From the NCBI RefSeq assembly GCF_035486915.1, contig NZ_DATHMR010000015.1, positions 1 to 64,000 on the forward strand: a DNA stretch of 64,000 bases. The letters are read 5' to 3'. Positions within the stretch are counted from its first letter, which is position 1. Every line of letters begins with the position of its first letter. Under the pieces are notes generated by a model. The model worked only from the letters and a program-made list of their open reading frames with translations, had not been told where the DNA came from and searched no databases. Origin of the DNA: Dyella_B sp035486915 (GTDB lineage Bacteria; Pseudomonadota; Gammaproteobacteria; Xanthomonadales; Rhodanobacteraceae). Shown here piece by piece: positions 9,376-19,105 of the stretch. A program made the position numbers and the translations under genes.

Positions 9376-9390
9376 TGCCCCCTTGATGTT

Positions 9391-9561
9391 CATGGTGGGA
9401 GAAGCGGGTAAACCCCCGCTGCCGAAGGCGCAACGCCCGTAATCGCTCAGGCCCCATACCGCCGTGGAACAAGACTCTGGAGAGACCGGTTAAATCCGGC
9501 GCCGAAGGGGCACGAAGCAGTTCCATCGCTTCCAAACTCTCAGGCAAAAGGACAGAGGGGC
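9391..9561 (+). promoter_or_regulatory. Tandem glycine riboswitch controlling gcvP
   Basis: Two glycine aptamers in a row. The first holds GGGAGA, GCCGAAGGCGCAA, CTCAGGC and ACCGCC. The second holds GGAGAGACC, GCCGAAGGGGCA and CTCTCAGGCAAAAGGACAGA, matching the conserved core. P1 of aptamer 2 would pair CTCTG (9475-9479) with CAGAG (9553-9557). Just after it GGGGCG (9557-9562) can pair with CGCCCC (9593-9598) next to the start codon, around an inner hairpin GCGTGC / GCACGC (9567-9583). This suggests an expression platform acting on translation, as no strong T tract follows; the mode is inference. Glycine binding would be expected to turn on glycine cleavage. Confidence 0.93.
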
Positions 9562-9603
9562 GCCTAGCGTGCGGCATGCACGCGTTTTCGGACGCCCCTT
9601 GCC

Positions 9604-12474
9604 ATGAGCCAGAACAACTCCCCTTCGCTGCGCGAACTCGAGCACCACCACGCCTTCATCGAGCGCCACATCGGCCCGAACGATGCCGAGATCGCACAGA
9701 TGCTGCACGCGATCGGCCTCGATTCGCTCGAAGCGATGACCGACGCCATCGTGCCGGGCCAGATCAAATCCAAGCAGCCGCTCGCACTGCCGCAAAGCAT
9801 CACGGAAGAAGAAGCGCTGGCGAAGATTCGCACCATTGCGCGCAAGAACAAGGTGTTCAAGAACTACATCGGTCAGGGTTACTACGGCACGCTGACGCCA
9901 AACGTCATCCTGCGCAATATTCTGGAGAATCCGGCGTGGTACACGGCTTACACGCCGTATCAGGCGGAAATCTCCCAGGGTCGCATGGAAGCGCTGATCA
10001 ACTTCCAGACGATGGTCGCCGATCTCACCGGCATGGATATTTCCAACGCTTCGCTGCTGGATGAAGCCACCGCCGCAGGTGAAGCGATGACACTGGCCAA
10101 GCGTTCGGCCAAATCCAAGTCCAACGTCTTCTTCGTCGCCAACGACGTGCACCCGCAAACGCTGGAGGTGCTGCACACGCGCGCCGACGGCATCGGCATC
10201 GCACTGCATGTCGGCGATGCGGCGGACGCCGTCAAGGTCGACAGCTTCGGCGTGCTGCTGCAATACCCCAACACCTTCGGCCAGATTCATGACTACCGTG
10301 CGGTGGCCGATGCGGTGCATGCGCGCGGCGGCATCGTCGCAGTCGCCACCGACCTGCTTGCGCTGACGCTGATCGCTTCGCCCGGTTCGTGGGGCGCGGA
10401 TATCGTGATCGGCAACACCCAGCGTTTTGGCGTGCCATTCGGTTTCGGCGGCCCGCACGCTGCCTACCTCGCCTGCCGCGATACCTATAAGCGCTCGATG
10501 CCGGGTCGTTTGATCGGTGTGTCGATCGATGCGGAAGGCAAGCCGGCGTATCGCCTGACGCTGCAGACGCGCGAACAGCACATCCGCCGTGAGAAGGCCA
10601 CGTCCAACATCTGTACCGCACAGGTGCTGCTGGCCGTGATGGCCAGCATGTATGCGGTCTACCACGGCCCGGAAGGCTTGGCACGCATCGCACGTCGCAC
10701 GCATCGCCTTGCCGCCATCCTCGCCGCTGCACTGCGCAGCGCCGGCATGGAAGTAGGTCACGATTTCTTTGACACCTTGCTTGTCACCAACGTCGACGCC
10801 GATGCGATCCATGCCAAGGCTGAAGGCCTCGGCATCAACCTGCGCCAGATCCACGGCCAAAGTGTGGGCATCAGCCTCGACGAAACCACCACGCGCGCCG
10901 ACGTGCTGGCACTCGCCAGCCTGTTCAGCGCCGACGTCGGCGACATCGACGAACTGGACGCCGCCACGCCCGACGCATTGCCTGCTGCGTTGCTGCGCAA
11001 GAGCCCGTTCCTGCAACACCCGGTGTTCAACACGCACCACAGCGAACACGAACTGCTGCGCTACATGCGCTCGCTCGCCGACAAGGATCTGGCGATGGAT
11101 CGCACCATGATCCCGCTGGGCAGCTGCACCATGAAGCTCAACGCCACCGCGGAAATGATCCCAGTGACGTGGCCGGAATTTGGCAACATCCATCCGCTGG
11201 CCCCTGTTGATCAGACGCAGGGTTACAAGCAGCTGATCGATGAACTGGAGGCGATGCTGGTGGAATGCACCGGCTACGACGCCGTGAGCCTGCAGCCAAA
11301 CTCCGGCGCACAGGGCGAATACGCTGGCCTGCTCGCTATTCGCGAATATCATCGTTCGCGCGGCCAGGGGCAGCGCGACATCTGCTTGATTCCTGAATCG
11401 GCGCACGGCACCAATCCCGCTTCCGCGCAGATGTGCGGCATGACGGTGGTGGTCACCAAGTGCGACAGTAACGGCAACGTCGATATCGACGACATCCGCG
11501 CCAAGGCCGAAAAGTACGCCGACCGCCTCGCCGCATTGATGATCACCTACCCTTCGACACACGGCGTGTTCGAGGAAGACGTGGTGCGCATCTGCGAGAT
11601 CGTGCATCAGTACGGCGGCCAGGTTTACACCGACGGCGCCAATATGAATGCGCTGGTCGGCGTGGCCAAGCCCGGCAAATGGGGTTCGGACGTTTCGCAT
11701 CTGAACCTGCACAAGACGTTCTGCATTCCGCATGGCGGCGGCGGCCCAGGTGTTGGCCCTTGTGCGGTGAAGTCGCATCTTGCGCCGTTCCTGCCACGCA
11801 CGCTCGGTGGCGAAGGCACGGTCGGCATGGTGAGTGCCGCCAGCTTCGGCAGCGCCAGCATCCTGCCGATTTCGTGGATGTACATCACGATGATGGGGCA
11901 GCAGGGTCTGCGCAAAGCGACACAGGTGGCGCTGCTCAACGCCAACTACATTGCCAAGCGCCTGGCACCGCATTACGAAACGCTCTACACGGGGCGTAAC
12001 GGTCTGGTCGCGCACGAGTGCATTCTTGACCTGCGTCCGATCAAGGACAGCACCGGCATCAGCGCCGAAGACGTGGCAAAGCGCCTCATCGACTTCGGCT
12101 TCCACGCACCGACGCTGAGCTTCCCGGTCGCTGGCACGCTGATGGTCGAGCCGACCGAAAGCGAATCGCAGCACGAACTGGATCGCTTCATCGACGCGAT
12201 GATCCAGATCCGCGATGAAATCCGCGCCGTCGAAGACGGCCGCCTGGATCGCGAGGACAACCCGCTCAAGAACGCGCCACACACCGCCACCATGGTGACC
12301 GGCACGGAGTGGACGCACGCCTATCCGCGCGAACTCGCCGCCTTCCCGCTGCCGAGCCTGCGGCTGCAGAAGTACTGGTCGCCCGTGGCGCGCGTGGACA
12401 ACGTCTACGGCGACAAGAACGTCATGTGCGCCTGCATTCCGATTGACGCGTACAAGGAAGAAGCCGAAGCATAA
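9604..12474 (+). CDS. gcvP: Glycine dehydrogenase (decarboxylating), P-protein of the glycine cleavage system
   Basis: Full-length single-chain P-protein, 956 aa. It decarboxylates glycine with pyridoxal phosphate and passes the aminomethyl group to the lipoyl arm of GcvH. The PLP lysine is K704 in SHLNLHKTFCIPHGGGGPG, with the glycine-rich loop after it. Both homologous halves typical of the fused bacterial/eukaryotic form are present. gcvT and gcvH are not next to it, so it is a separate unit, controlled by the riboswitch just upstream and ended by a strong terminator. Confidence 0.97.
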   Translation: MSQNNSPSLRELEHHHAFIERHIGPNDAEIAQMLHAIGLDSLEAMTDAIVPGQIKSKQPLALPQSITEEEALAKIRTIARKNKVFKNYIGQGYYGTLTPNVILRNILENPAWYTAYTPYQAEISQGRMEALINFQTMVADLTGMDISNASLLDEATAAGEAMTLAKRSAKSKSNVFFVANDVHPQTLEVLHTRADGIGIALHVGDAADAVKVDSFGVLLQYPNTFGQIHDYRAVADAVHARGGIVAVATDLLALTLIASPGSWGADIVIGNTQRFGVPFGFGGPHAAYLACRDTYKRSMPGRLIGVSIDAEGKPAYRLTLQTREQHIRREKATSNICTAQVLLAVMASMYAVYHGPEGLARIARRTHRLAAILAAALRSAGMEVGHDFFDTLLVTNVDADAIHAKAEGLGINLRQIHGQSVGISLDETTTRADVLALASLFSADVGDIDELDAATPDALPAALLRKSPFLQHPVFNTHHSEHELLRYMRSLADKDLAMDRTMIPLGSCTMKLNATAEMIPVTWPEFGNIHPLAPVDQTQGYKQLIDELEAMLVECTGYDAVSLQPNSGAQGEYAGLLAIREYHRSRGQGQRDICLIPESAHGTNPASAQMCGMTVVVTKCDSNGNVDIDDIRAKAEKYADRLAALMITYPSTHGVFEEDVVRICEIVHQYGGQVYTDGANMNALVGVAKPGKWGSDVSHLNLHKTFCIPHGGGGPGVGPCAVKSHLAPFLPRTLGGEGTVGMVSAASFGSASILPISWMYITMMGQQGLRKATQVALLNANYIAKRLAPHYETLYTGRNGLVAHECILDLRPIKDSTGISAEDVAKRLIDFGFHAPTLSFPVAGTLMVEPTESESQHELDRFIDAMIQIRDEIRAVEDGRLDREDNPLKNAPHTATMVTGTEWTHAYPRELAAFPLPSLRLQKYWSPVARVDNVYGDKNVMCACIPIDAYKEEAEA

Positions 12475-12500
12475 GGCTTAGTCTTCAACCCGTAACCAGA

Positions 12501-12529
12501 AAGACCCCGCTTCGGCGGGGTCTTTTTTT
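12501..12529 (+). terminator. Rho-independent terminator of gcvP
   Basis: A perfect stem AGACCCCGC / GCGGGGTCT around TTCG is followed by seven T, 26 nt after the gcvP stop. Confidence 0.93.
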
Positions 12530-12609
12530 GGGCGCTCCTCACCGGTGCGCTATGGAAATCCGCGGGCCGGCGACTAAACTCCTGCAAACGACGCATTGAG
12601 GAACCCATC

Positions 12610-13545
12610 GTGACCACCACGATTCAGCAGCCGGTTGTTGCAAAGCTTACGCATGCGGCGATCTTTCTCGTCGTTACGTTGAAGCCCGAACCCCAGCACC
12701 GCGCGACCGTGCGCAAGCTTTGCGGCGATCTATCCGGTCTTTTGCGCGCCGTCGGTTTCCGGGATCTCGAAAGCCGCCTCTCATGCATCATGGCCTTCGG
12801 TTCCGATGCTTGGGATCGCCTGTTCGGGCAACCGCGTCCGAAGGACTTGCACCCGTTCCGCGAAATAAAAGGCGTGCACCACGCCGTTTCGACACCGGGC
12901 GACATCTTGTTTCACATTCGCTCCACACGCATGGACATGTGCTTCGACATGGCGAGATATATTATCGCGCGCCTCGGCGACGCCGTAGAAACGTCAGACG
13001 AAGTACACGGTTTCAATTACTTTGACGACCGCGACTTGATCGGTTTCGTCGATGGCACCGAGAATCCGACGGATCAGGCCGCTGTCGAGGCCGCCATCAT
13101 CGGTAGCGAAGATCCGGCCTTTGCCGGCGGCAGCTACGTGATCGTGCAGAAGTACCTGCACAATTTATCCGCGTGGAATGCGGTACCGGTCGAGCAGCAA
13201 GAGAAGATCATCGGCCGAACCAAACTTGAGGACATCGAGCTGGAAGACGATGTAAAGCCAAGCTACGCGCACAACGCGCTGACGACCATCGTGGAAAACG
13301 GGGTGGAGTTAGACATCGTGCGCGACAACATGCCATTCGGCGATGCAAGCAAAGGCGAATTCGGCACGTACTTCATCGGCTATGCACGATCTCCGCACCG
13401 AATGGAGCAGATGCTCAACAACATGTTCGTCGGCCGCCCACCCGGCAATTACGATCGACTACTGGATTTCAGCAAAGCCGTCACCGGTTCGCTGTATTTC
13501 GTGCCTACGGCATCATTCCTGGACGATGTCGCGGCGGATGGTTGA
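12610..13545 (+). CDS. Dyp-type heme peroxidase
   Basis: Dye-decolorizing peroxidase, 311 aa, cytoplasmic because no signal peptide is visible. It shows the family motif GFVDGTENP (catalytic D148), the likely proximal heme ligand H221 (SYAHNAL) and the distal arginine R238 (IVRDNMPFG). Length and motifs are closest to the YfeX-like class. It starts with GTG at 12610, with GAGGAA 8 nt upstream. It is a single-gene unit between the gcvP terminator and a convergent aminopeptidase gene. The physiological substrate is unknown; no encapsulin gene or encapsulin-targeting tail was seen. Confidence 0.92.
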   Translation: MTTTIQQPVVAKLTHAAIFLVVTLKPEPQHRATVRKLCGDLSGLLRAVGFRDLESRLSCIMAFGSDAWDRLFGQPRPKDLHPFREIKGVHHAVSTPGDILFHIRSTRMDMCFDMARYIIARLGDAVETSDEVHGFNYFDDRDLIGFVDGTENPTDQAAVEAAIIGSEDPAFAGGSYVIVQKYLHNLSAWNAVPVEQQEKIIGRTKLEDIELEDDVKPSYAHNALTTIVENGVELDIVRDNMPFGDASKGEFGTYFIGYARSPHRMEQMLNNMFVGRPPGNYDRLLDFSKAVTGSLYFVPTASFLDDVAADG

Positions 13546-13550
13546 TAGCC

Positions 13551-13585
13551 CATGCAGCCTCTCCCAGCACGAGAGAGGCTGCATG
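13551..13585. terminator. Shared hairpin between convergent genes
   Basis: A perfect 13-bp stem (CATGCAGCCTCTC / GAGAGGCTGCATG) with a 9-nt loop fills the gap between the DyP gene and the convergent aminopeptidase gene. There is no T tract, so it may slow or protect 3' ends more than terminate. Confidence 0.6.
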
Positions 13586-13592
13586 CATGTCA

Positions 13593-16244
13593 TCAACCGT
13601 TTTTCTTCAACCACGCATCGATAGCCGGCAGGCGCTGGTTGCGCACGCCGATACGGTATTGAATGTTGGCAATCGCCGTATTCACATTGCGGCGCGCCGA
13701 GGCGGCGATATGTGCGTTGGCGAAGTCGTTCAACTTGCCGACCATGGCCGGATCGAGCGACATGCGCGCCACGCGCGGGTAGTACTGGCTAAGCGACGGA
13801 CCGTCGACGAGCTTCTCAACCTTCTCACGATGTGCGACGACGAAATCGAAAGCCATGTCGGGATGCAGTCGCGAAACGGTGTCGATCATGTTGGCGCTGG
13901 TGGTGGCACCGGGCTCATCGGTAATCGACAGATCCAGCGCGCGCTTGGCCAACGCTTCGTCTTCCGACGACGCGAGCATGTCGTACAGACCCGCCTTGAT
14001 TAACGGGGTCTTTTCGGTCTGCGCTTGCGTGTGCAGCTGATCCCACGTTGCCGCATCGGCATGCGTGGCGACGACGGCGTAAATCGTCTTGCGCAAGGCC
14101 GAAGGAATGGCTTTCGGGTCCGTCGACTGCGCGGCGTAACGGCGGCGCGCCTCGTTCACCACATTCTGATCGTCCAACGAAGCAAGCACGCCGATCAATT
14201 GCTGACGCAGGTTGGTCACCATGGTCGGTTCGTCGGGCTTGGCTTCCCAACCAATGCGTGTCAGTTCCGGCTCAAGTCGTGCGATCGCAAAGCTACGGAA
14301 CTGCTGTTGACGCGCGCCCGTGTCACGGTAGTAACTGTCGAAGCTGCTCAGCAGCTCGGCCATCGTTGCCCACAACGCCGGATTGCTGTCGTCGGGTGCG
14401 GCTTTGATCAAGTCCATAACCAGCGAGGCAGGTTCGTTACCGGCCATGCCCAGCGCGTACGTGTCCTCCATCAAACCGATCTGATCGATCGGCTGCATCT
14501 TCGCGTAATCCGCGCTGAGCGCATTGAATGCGGCGGGTGTGTACAGCGTGCGGTAGTAGCCGGCCTGGCCTGCATTGACCACAACCGGACCGCAACCCGG
14601 CACCACGAGCGATGCATGACCATCGACAATCGCGCTGACCGTCTTGCCACCGATCGATTCGGCGATAACGGGCACATGCCAGCGCAACGGCGTCTTGTTC
14701 GGACGATCGCGCGTAAACTCGCTCTGCGTCAACGCCAGCGTGGTGCTGCCGTTCTTGCAAGTTTCCGACGTCACGCGGATCAACGGAATGCCCGGCTGCA
14801 ACGTGAAATCGTGTGCAATCGTGGTCACCGGCTTGTTGGTGACGGTTTCCATGGCGCGCCACAAATCGTCGGACACCGTGTTGCTGTACGCGTGATCCTT
14901 GATGTAACGGCGCACGCCATCGCGCCACGTATCGGCACCGATGTAATTCTCAAGCATGCGAATCACCGATTCGCCCTTGGAATAGGTGATGGCATCGAAA
15001 GCCTGATTGGCCTGCTCCACCGTTTCGATGCGCTGCACGATGGGATGCGACGTCGCGACGGAATCGAGCGACATGGCCGACTCGCGAATGCCCACCGTAT
15101 CCAGTTCGGCGTGCCATTCCGGGTGCAGCTTTTCAGTAGTACGCGTAGCCATCCACGAGGCAAAACCTTCGTTGAGCCACAGATCGTCCCACCAGCGCAT
15201 GGTGACCAGGTCGCCGAACCACTGGTGCGCCATTTCGTGCGCTTCGACGCCGAAGACTTCTTCCTTGTCGCCTTGTGTGGAGATCGACGGATCGAGCAGC
15301 ATCACGTATTCGAAGGTGAAGATGGCGCCCCAGTTTTCCATCGCGCCGAAGAACTGGCTGGTACCGGGTGCGGCGACGTTATCGAGCTTGGGCAACGGAT
15401 AGGGGGTGCCGAAGTAATCGTTGTACTCGTGCAGCACGGCTTTTGCCGAATCCAGCGCGAAGCCTGCCTGCGACGAGACGCCTTTCTGCGTGACGACGCC
15501 AATCTCGGTGCCATCCGACGTGGTAGTCGCACGATCGAATTCGCCTGCGCCGAAGAACAGCAGATACGTGGACATCTTCGGCGACTGCTGGAACTGCACG
15601 CGCGTCATGCCATTGCCAAGATCGGTTTTCTGCGCGGCAGGCATGTTGCTCACCGCCATGTCGTCGGACGGCACGATGGCGGTCAGGCTGAATGTGGCCT
15701 TGTAAGCAGGCTCATCCCATGAAGGAATGAAACGGCGTGCATCGGAGTTTTCAAACTGCGTGTACAGCGCGTGCTTCTTTCCGGCTTTGGTGTCGTAATC
15801 GAGCACGAACAAACCCACCGGCTGCGTGCCGATCTTGCCGCTGTAATCCATCGACAGTTTGTAACTGCCGATGGGCAGCGGCTTCGCAAACGTGAACGTC
15901 GCGGTTTGCGCCTTGGCGTCGATGGACACTTTCGGTGCCGCAAAGCTCGCCTGACCAGATACCGGCGACAGGCTTACCGACGAGAACGTCAAGTCGATCG
16001 CATTCAGCGTGATGCTTGCCGTGGGCTTGATCACCTCGACCGCGACCGTAACCTTGCCATCGAACGTGAGCGAATCGGCATGCGGGGTCACGGCAACGTC
16101 GTAATGCGTGGGTCGCACGTCGCGCGGCAACTGCGTGGTGCCAATGACCTCGGCAGACGGTGCAGCCGACTGCGCGGCAGCCACGCCACTCATCGACGCA
16201 CCGGCTAACGCCAGCGCGATGGCGGAAAAAAGAATACGACGCAT
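13593..16244 (-). CDS. Exported M1-family zinc aminopeptidase
   Basis: Gluzincin aminopeptidase, 883 aa, with an N-terminal signal peptide (MRRILFSAIALALAGASMSG then VAAAQ), so it acts in the periplasm or outside. The exopeptidase motif GAMEN is at residues 300-304, and the zinc site HEMAH at 336-340 with the third ligand E359 (WLNEGF). The ERAP1-like C-terminal helical domain is present. The ATG at 16244 is preceded by GAGAGGATGTC. It is an M1 enzyme of the puromycin-sensitive type and not an orthologue of cytosolic PepN. Likely role: peptide breakdown for nutrition. Confidence 0.93.
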   Translation of the reverse strand: MRRILFSAIALALAGASMSGVAAAQSAAPSAEVIGTTQLPRDVRPTHYDVAVTPHADSLTFDGKVTVAVEVIKPTASITLNAIDLTFSSVSLSPVSGQASFAAPKVSIDAKAQTATFTFAKPLPIGSYKLSMDYSGKIGTQPVGLFVLDYDTKAGKKHALYTQFENSDARRFIPSWDEPAYKATFSLTAIVPSDDMAVSNMPAAQKTDLGNGMTRVQFQQSPKMSTYLLFFGAGEFDRATTTSDGTEIGVVTQKGVSSQAGFALDSAKAVLHEYNDYFGTPYPLPKLDNVAAPGTSQFFGAMENWGAIFTFEYVMLLDPSISTQGDKEEVFGVEAHEMAHQWFGDLVTMRWWDDLWLNEGFASWMATRTTEKLHPEWHAELDTVGIRESAMSLDSVATSHPIVQRIETVEQANQAFDAITYSKGESVIRMLENYIGADTWRDGVRRYIKDHAYSNTVSDDLWRAMETVTNKPVTTIAHDFTLQPGIPLIRVTSETCKNGSTTLALTQSEFTRDRPNKTPLRWHVPVIAESIGGKTVSAIVDGHASLVVPGCGPVVVNAGQAGYYRTLYTPAAFNALSADYAKMQPIDQIGLMEDTYALGMAGNEPASLVMDLIKAAPDDSNPALWATMAELLSSFDSYYRDTGARQQQFRSFAIARLEPELTRIGWEAKPDEPTMVTNLRQQLIGVLASLDDQNVVNEARRRYAAQSTDPKAIPSALRKTIYAVVATHADAATWDQLHTQAQTEKTPLIKAGLYDMLASSEDEALAKRALDLSITDEPGATTSANMIDTVSRLHPDMAFDFVVAHREKVEKLVDGPSLSQYYPRVARMSLDPAMVGKLNDFANAHIAASARRNVNTAIANIQYRIGVRNQRLPAIDAWLKKNG

Positions 16245-16452
16245 GACATCCTCTCGAATCGGTTGACCGGCATGCCGGTCGATACGCGAGCAACCCCACC
16301 CCTCGGGTCAATCGACTGCTCGCCCTGTTTGCTGCGCGATGCACAGATGCGGCATGGTGCTATGGGTGATGAATGGCCAGATACCGCCGGAAGTCATGAC
16401 TATGGTCATGGTTCCCTGAAAAACCTGCATTTTCGAAAAATGGCTGCAAAAG

Positions 16453-16476
16453 AAAGGCCCCGTATGCGGGGCCTTT
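16453..16476 (-). terminator. Rho-independent terminator of the 16500-17258 gene
   Basis: A perfect AAGGCCCCG / CGGGGCCTT hairpin is followed on the minus strand by a broken T tract (TCTTTTG). Confidence 0.85.
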
Positions 16477-16499
16477 TGCGATCGACAGGTAGAGATGCT

Positions 16500-17258
16500 T
16501 CAGTTTGCACCGCTCGATGATTTGCCCGGCGCAGAGACCTGCTCCACCGGCCCCACGGTGACATGGCCCGTCCAGCCATCGAATACATTGACGGCGGCTT
16601 TGTCGATCGTTTCGGTGTACATCATGACCGGCTGACACGGACGCTGCGGTCCGGAGAGCTGATCCGTCACCCCCTCCATGCAGTACATCTGGCCCGGCGG
16701 CGTATCCTGGCGCTGCAGCATGGCCATGCCGTCCTGATAGCGCTTTTCCGCGCGCACCGCAGCCGTCGCATCGCCATAAACGGGGCGCATCTTCGCAAGC
16801 AAATCGTCCGCGGCCCTGCGTTCGGCCATCGTCGAGGCCTTGTAGACCTGATCGTAGGAAGCCTTGAAACGGGAATCGGAACGCTCAGATGCCAACGCCA
16901 ACCACGCCAGCGCCAGTGCGCGATTACGCGGCTGTTGATCGCCGTTCAACGCCATCACACCCAGCACGAACTGCGCGGGCTTGCTGGCCCAGCTAGCTGC
17001 CGTCGTAAAGAATCGCTGCGAATCGCTGTAGTTGTGCTGGCCGTAGGTCAGCGTGCCGAGGCAGTAGTAATAGTCGCCAGGGAGAAAACGCTCTTCGCCG
17101 ATGATGCAGTCCGACTTCGCCAGATCCTTGTCGGTGGGCACCGAGCTGCTGCTGGCCGGCGCGGAATCCTGGGCATACACAGCACCCGTCAGCGACGCTG
17201 CAACGAAAGGCGCTGCAAAGAACAACGACCCAATGGTCTTCCTGAGTAGTGGGGACAT
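16500..17258 (-). CDS. Exported protein of unknown function with helical, Sel1/TPR-like repeats
   Basis: 252 aa with a signal peptide (RKTIGSLFFAAPFVAASLTG, cleavage near VYAQD). The centre (about residues 60-150) is rich in alanine and tyrosine helices of the kind found in Sel1-like or TPR repeats: YYYCLGTLTYGQHNYSDSQ, then ALALAWLALASE. The C-terminus is Ser-rich. Four cysteines may form disulfides in the periplasm. I chose the ATG at 17258 because GGAGTGCC lies right before it; the longer frame upstream looks non-coding. No enzyme motif is visible. Confidence 0.75.
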   Translation of the reverse strand: MSPLLRKTIGSLFFAAPFVAASLTGAVYAQDSAPASSSSVPTDKDLAKSDCIIGEERFLPGDYYYCLGTLTYGQHNYSDSQRFFTTAASWASKPAQFVLGVMALNGDQQPRNRALALAWLALASERSDSRFKASYDQVYKASTMAERRAADDLLAKMRPVYGDATAAVRAEKRYQDGMAMLQRQDTPPGQMYCMEGVTDQLSGPQRPCQPVMMYTETIDKAAVNVFDGWTGHVTVGPVEQVSAPGKSSSGAN

Positions 17259-17619
17259 AAGGCACTCCATGTGACGGGTTGTGGGTGGAACAGGACCTAT
17301 TTTAACGTGGCACACGCCGTAGGGATGACATCCATGGCGTAGACGGCGTACATCGAACAGCGTCAATATCTGATCGACCAGTGCCAGGTGGCATGCGCCA
17401 ACAACAAGACGTTCGACGCGCTTGCCTCGGCAAGCATGGGGAGCCTCCCTTCGATAAAGCGCCAGATCCCGGCATCTCGCCTTGTGCAACCCATGCAAGG
17501 GGACCTATGGGATCACTTGCGCAAGGCACACCTATTGCTTGCCGTACAAGGTTGTGGTCTGCCACAACATCCAACACCAGCCCGCTCGCGCGGCACGCCT
17601 TTGAACGGACCTGACAACG
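17259..17619. other. Divergent promoter region between two genes
   Basis: About 360 bases separate two divergently transcribed genes. It must hold both promoters. I see no clear -35/-10 pair, palindrome or RNA element, and the reading frames here are extensions of neighbouring genes or antisense shadows. Confidence 0.4.
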
Positions 17620-18558
17620 ATGACGACAATCGAAAGCAAGATGGACATGGATGGCGCTACGTACAAAACGCTCCTGGAGTCGACCCGCGCCATTCCCTGG
17701 AAGATCGATTGGGACACCATGCAGTTCGCCTACATCGGCCCGCAGATCGAAGCGCTGCTGGGCTGGGAACAATCGAGCTGGGCGACGGTTCAAGACTGGG
17801 CCGAGCGCATCCATCCGGAAGATCGCGACTGGGCCGTCAACTTCTGCGTGGCGCAGTCCAAGGCCGGCATCGATCACGAGGCGGACTATCGCGCACTCAA
17901 CAAAGACGGCGATTTCGTATGGATTCGCGACGTGGTGCACGTCGTGCGCAAGGAAAACGGCGACGTGGATTCGCTGGTCGGCTTCATGTTCGACATCAGC
18001 GAACGCAAACGCACGGAAGAACAACTCGCCGCGTTGCGCCGCGAACTCGAAGAACTCTCCTTCAAAGACGGTCTCACCGGCGTGGCCAACCGCCGCCGCT
18101 TCGATGTGGTGATGGAAACCGAATGGAGCAATGCGTGCCGTAACAAGCAACCGTTGTCGGTGCTAATGCTGGATATCGACTGCTTCAAGCAATACAACGA
18201 CCACTACGGCCACCTGGAAGGCGATCAATGCTTAAAACGCGTCGCCAAACTTCTTACCGTTGCCTCGAAACGTCCGCGTGATTTCGTCGCCCGCTTCGGC
18301 GGCGAGGAATTCATCGTCATCCTGCCGGATACCAACGAAAGCGAAGCTTACAAAATCGCTTCGCACTGCCGAGAGCTGATCGCCAGCGAGCATATTCCGC
18401 ACAAGGGTTCGGAGGTCGGCAAATATCTGACCGTGAGCATTGGCCTCAACACAACCACTCCGGAATGCGGCGATGAAGTAATTCCGTTTATCGAAGCGAC
18501 CGACAAACGGATGTATCAGGCAAAGCAACGCGGAAGAAATACGATCGTCAGCGATTGA
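17620..18558 (+). CDS. PAS-GGDEF diguanylate cyclase
   Basis: Soluble 312-aa enzyme making cyclic di-GMP from two GTP. A PAS sensor domain with a PAC tail covers about residues 18-130 (YIGPQIEALLGW, DGDFVWIRDVVHVVR, ending DISERKRTEEQ). A short coiled linker leads to the GGDEF domain (about 145-310). The active-site signature is GGEEF at 227-231, and an intact inhibitory I-site RPRD is at 218-221, five residues before it, so it should be active and subject to product inhibition. The PAS ligand is unknown. The start at 17620 has only a weak GGAC upstream. Confidence 0.93.
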   Translation: MTTIESKMDMDGATYKTLLESTRAIPWKIDWDTMQFAYIGPQIEALLGWEQSSWATVQDWAERIHPEDRDWAVNFCVAQSKAGIDHEADYRALNKDGDFVWIRDVVHVVRKENGDVDSLVGFMFDISERKRTEEQLAALRRELEELSFKDGLTGVANRRRFDVVMETEWSNACRNKQPLSVLMLDIDCFKQYNDHYGHLEGDQCLKRVAKLLTVASKRPRDFVARFGGEEFIVILPDTNESEAYKIASHCRELIASEHIPHKGSEVGKYLTVSIGLNTTTPECGDEVIPFIEATDKRMYQAKQRGRNTIVSD

Positions 18559-18581
18559 CATCGCGAATTTTGAAAACAAAA

Positions 18582-18617
18582 ACGGGCGACTTGAGCCTTG
18601 AACTCAAGCCGCCCGTT
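18582..18617. terminator. Bidirectional terminator
   Basis: An ACGGGCG-CTTGAG / CTCAAG-GCCCGT stem with small internal bulges lies between the convergent GGDEF and small membrane-protein genes. Short A/T tracts flank it on both sides. Confidence 0.75.
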
Positions 18618-18629
18618 CTGTCTAGGCGA

Positions 18630-18878
18630 TCAGCTTTGTTTTTTCTTTGTACCCGGCAACACACCATAGGCCGTTCCAAAGATCGCCAACAATATCGATC
18701 CGCCGAACAAATAAGGAACAGCGGGTTTCACCACGCGTTGCCCCGCTTCTCTTCCGGCTTCCGCGGCGTGCGCAGGATCGTTCACTCCCGCGATACCTCC
18801 CGCAACAAAACCAATGGCGGCACAACTACCAATGTATAAAACGACAAACCACACGATACCAAGCAGAACGCGCTTCAT
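18630..18878 (-). CDS. Small membrane protein, 82 aa
   Basis: Two predicted membrane segments, about residues 4-25 (LLGIVWFVVLYIGSCAAIGF) and 57-74 (YLFGGSILLAIFGTAYGVL), joined by a hydrophilic loop, with a lysine-rich tail (GTKKKQS). The ATG at 18878 has a near-perfect GGGAGGG upstream, which decides the start over a longer frame. No known function; small proteins of this form are common in Xanthomonadales. Confidence 0.75.
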   Translation of the reverse strand: MKRVLLGIVWFVVLYIGSCAAIGFVAGGIAGVNDPAHAAEAGREAGQRVVKPAVPYLFGGSILLAIFGTAYGVLPGTKKKQS

Positions 18879-19105
18879 GACTACCCTCCCTAGATAAACG
18901 TTCAATGCCTCGATACCCGAGGCATCCCCTTTCAACCATTCAGATTTTCGCCCCTAGGCGCTATCGATTAAATCATGAAAGTGCTCGCGCCGGGCATACC
19001 ACCAACGGCCCCATTGGGCGATGATGACAAGCGAAATGCGGATCGAAAGCGGACATCGGCGAGACGGATATTCCGAATGGGTGCGCCCTTTAATCCCGAA
19101 AACAA
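18879..19105. other. Intergenic stretch, nothing recognised
   Basis: About 230 bases between two minus-strand genes. No gene, repeat or terminator with a T tract is evident here. Confidence 0.3.

Noticed and set aside
9490..12318. 942-codon open frame on the minus strand across gcvP
   Set aside because: It is the antisense shadow of gcvP, caused by GC-rich third positions; the Arg/His/Gln-rich text has no domain.
14025..15722. 565-codon plus-strand frame in the aminopeptidase gene
   Set aside because: Shadow of the M1 peptidase, whose zinc motif is intact on the other strand.
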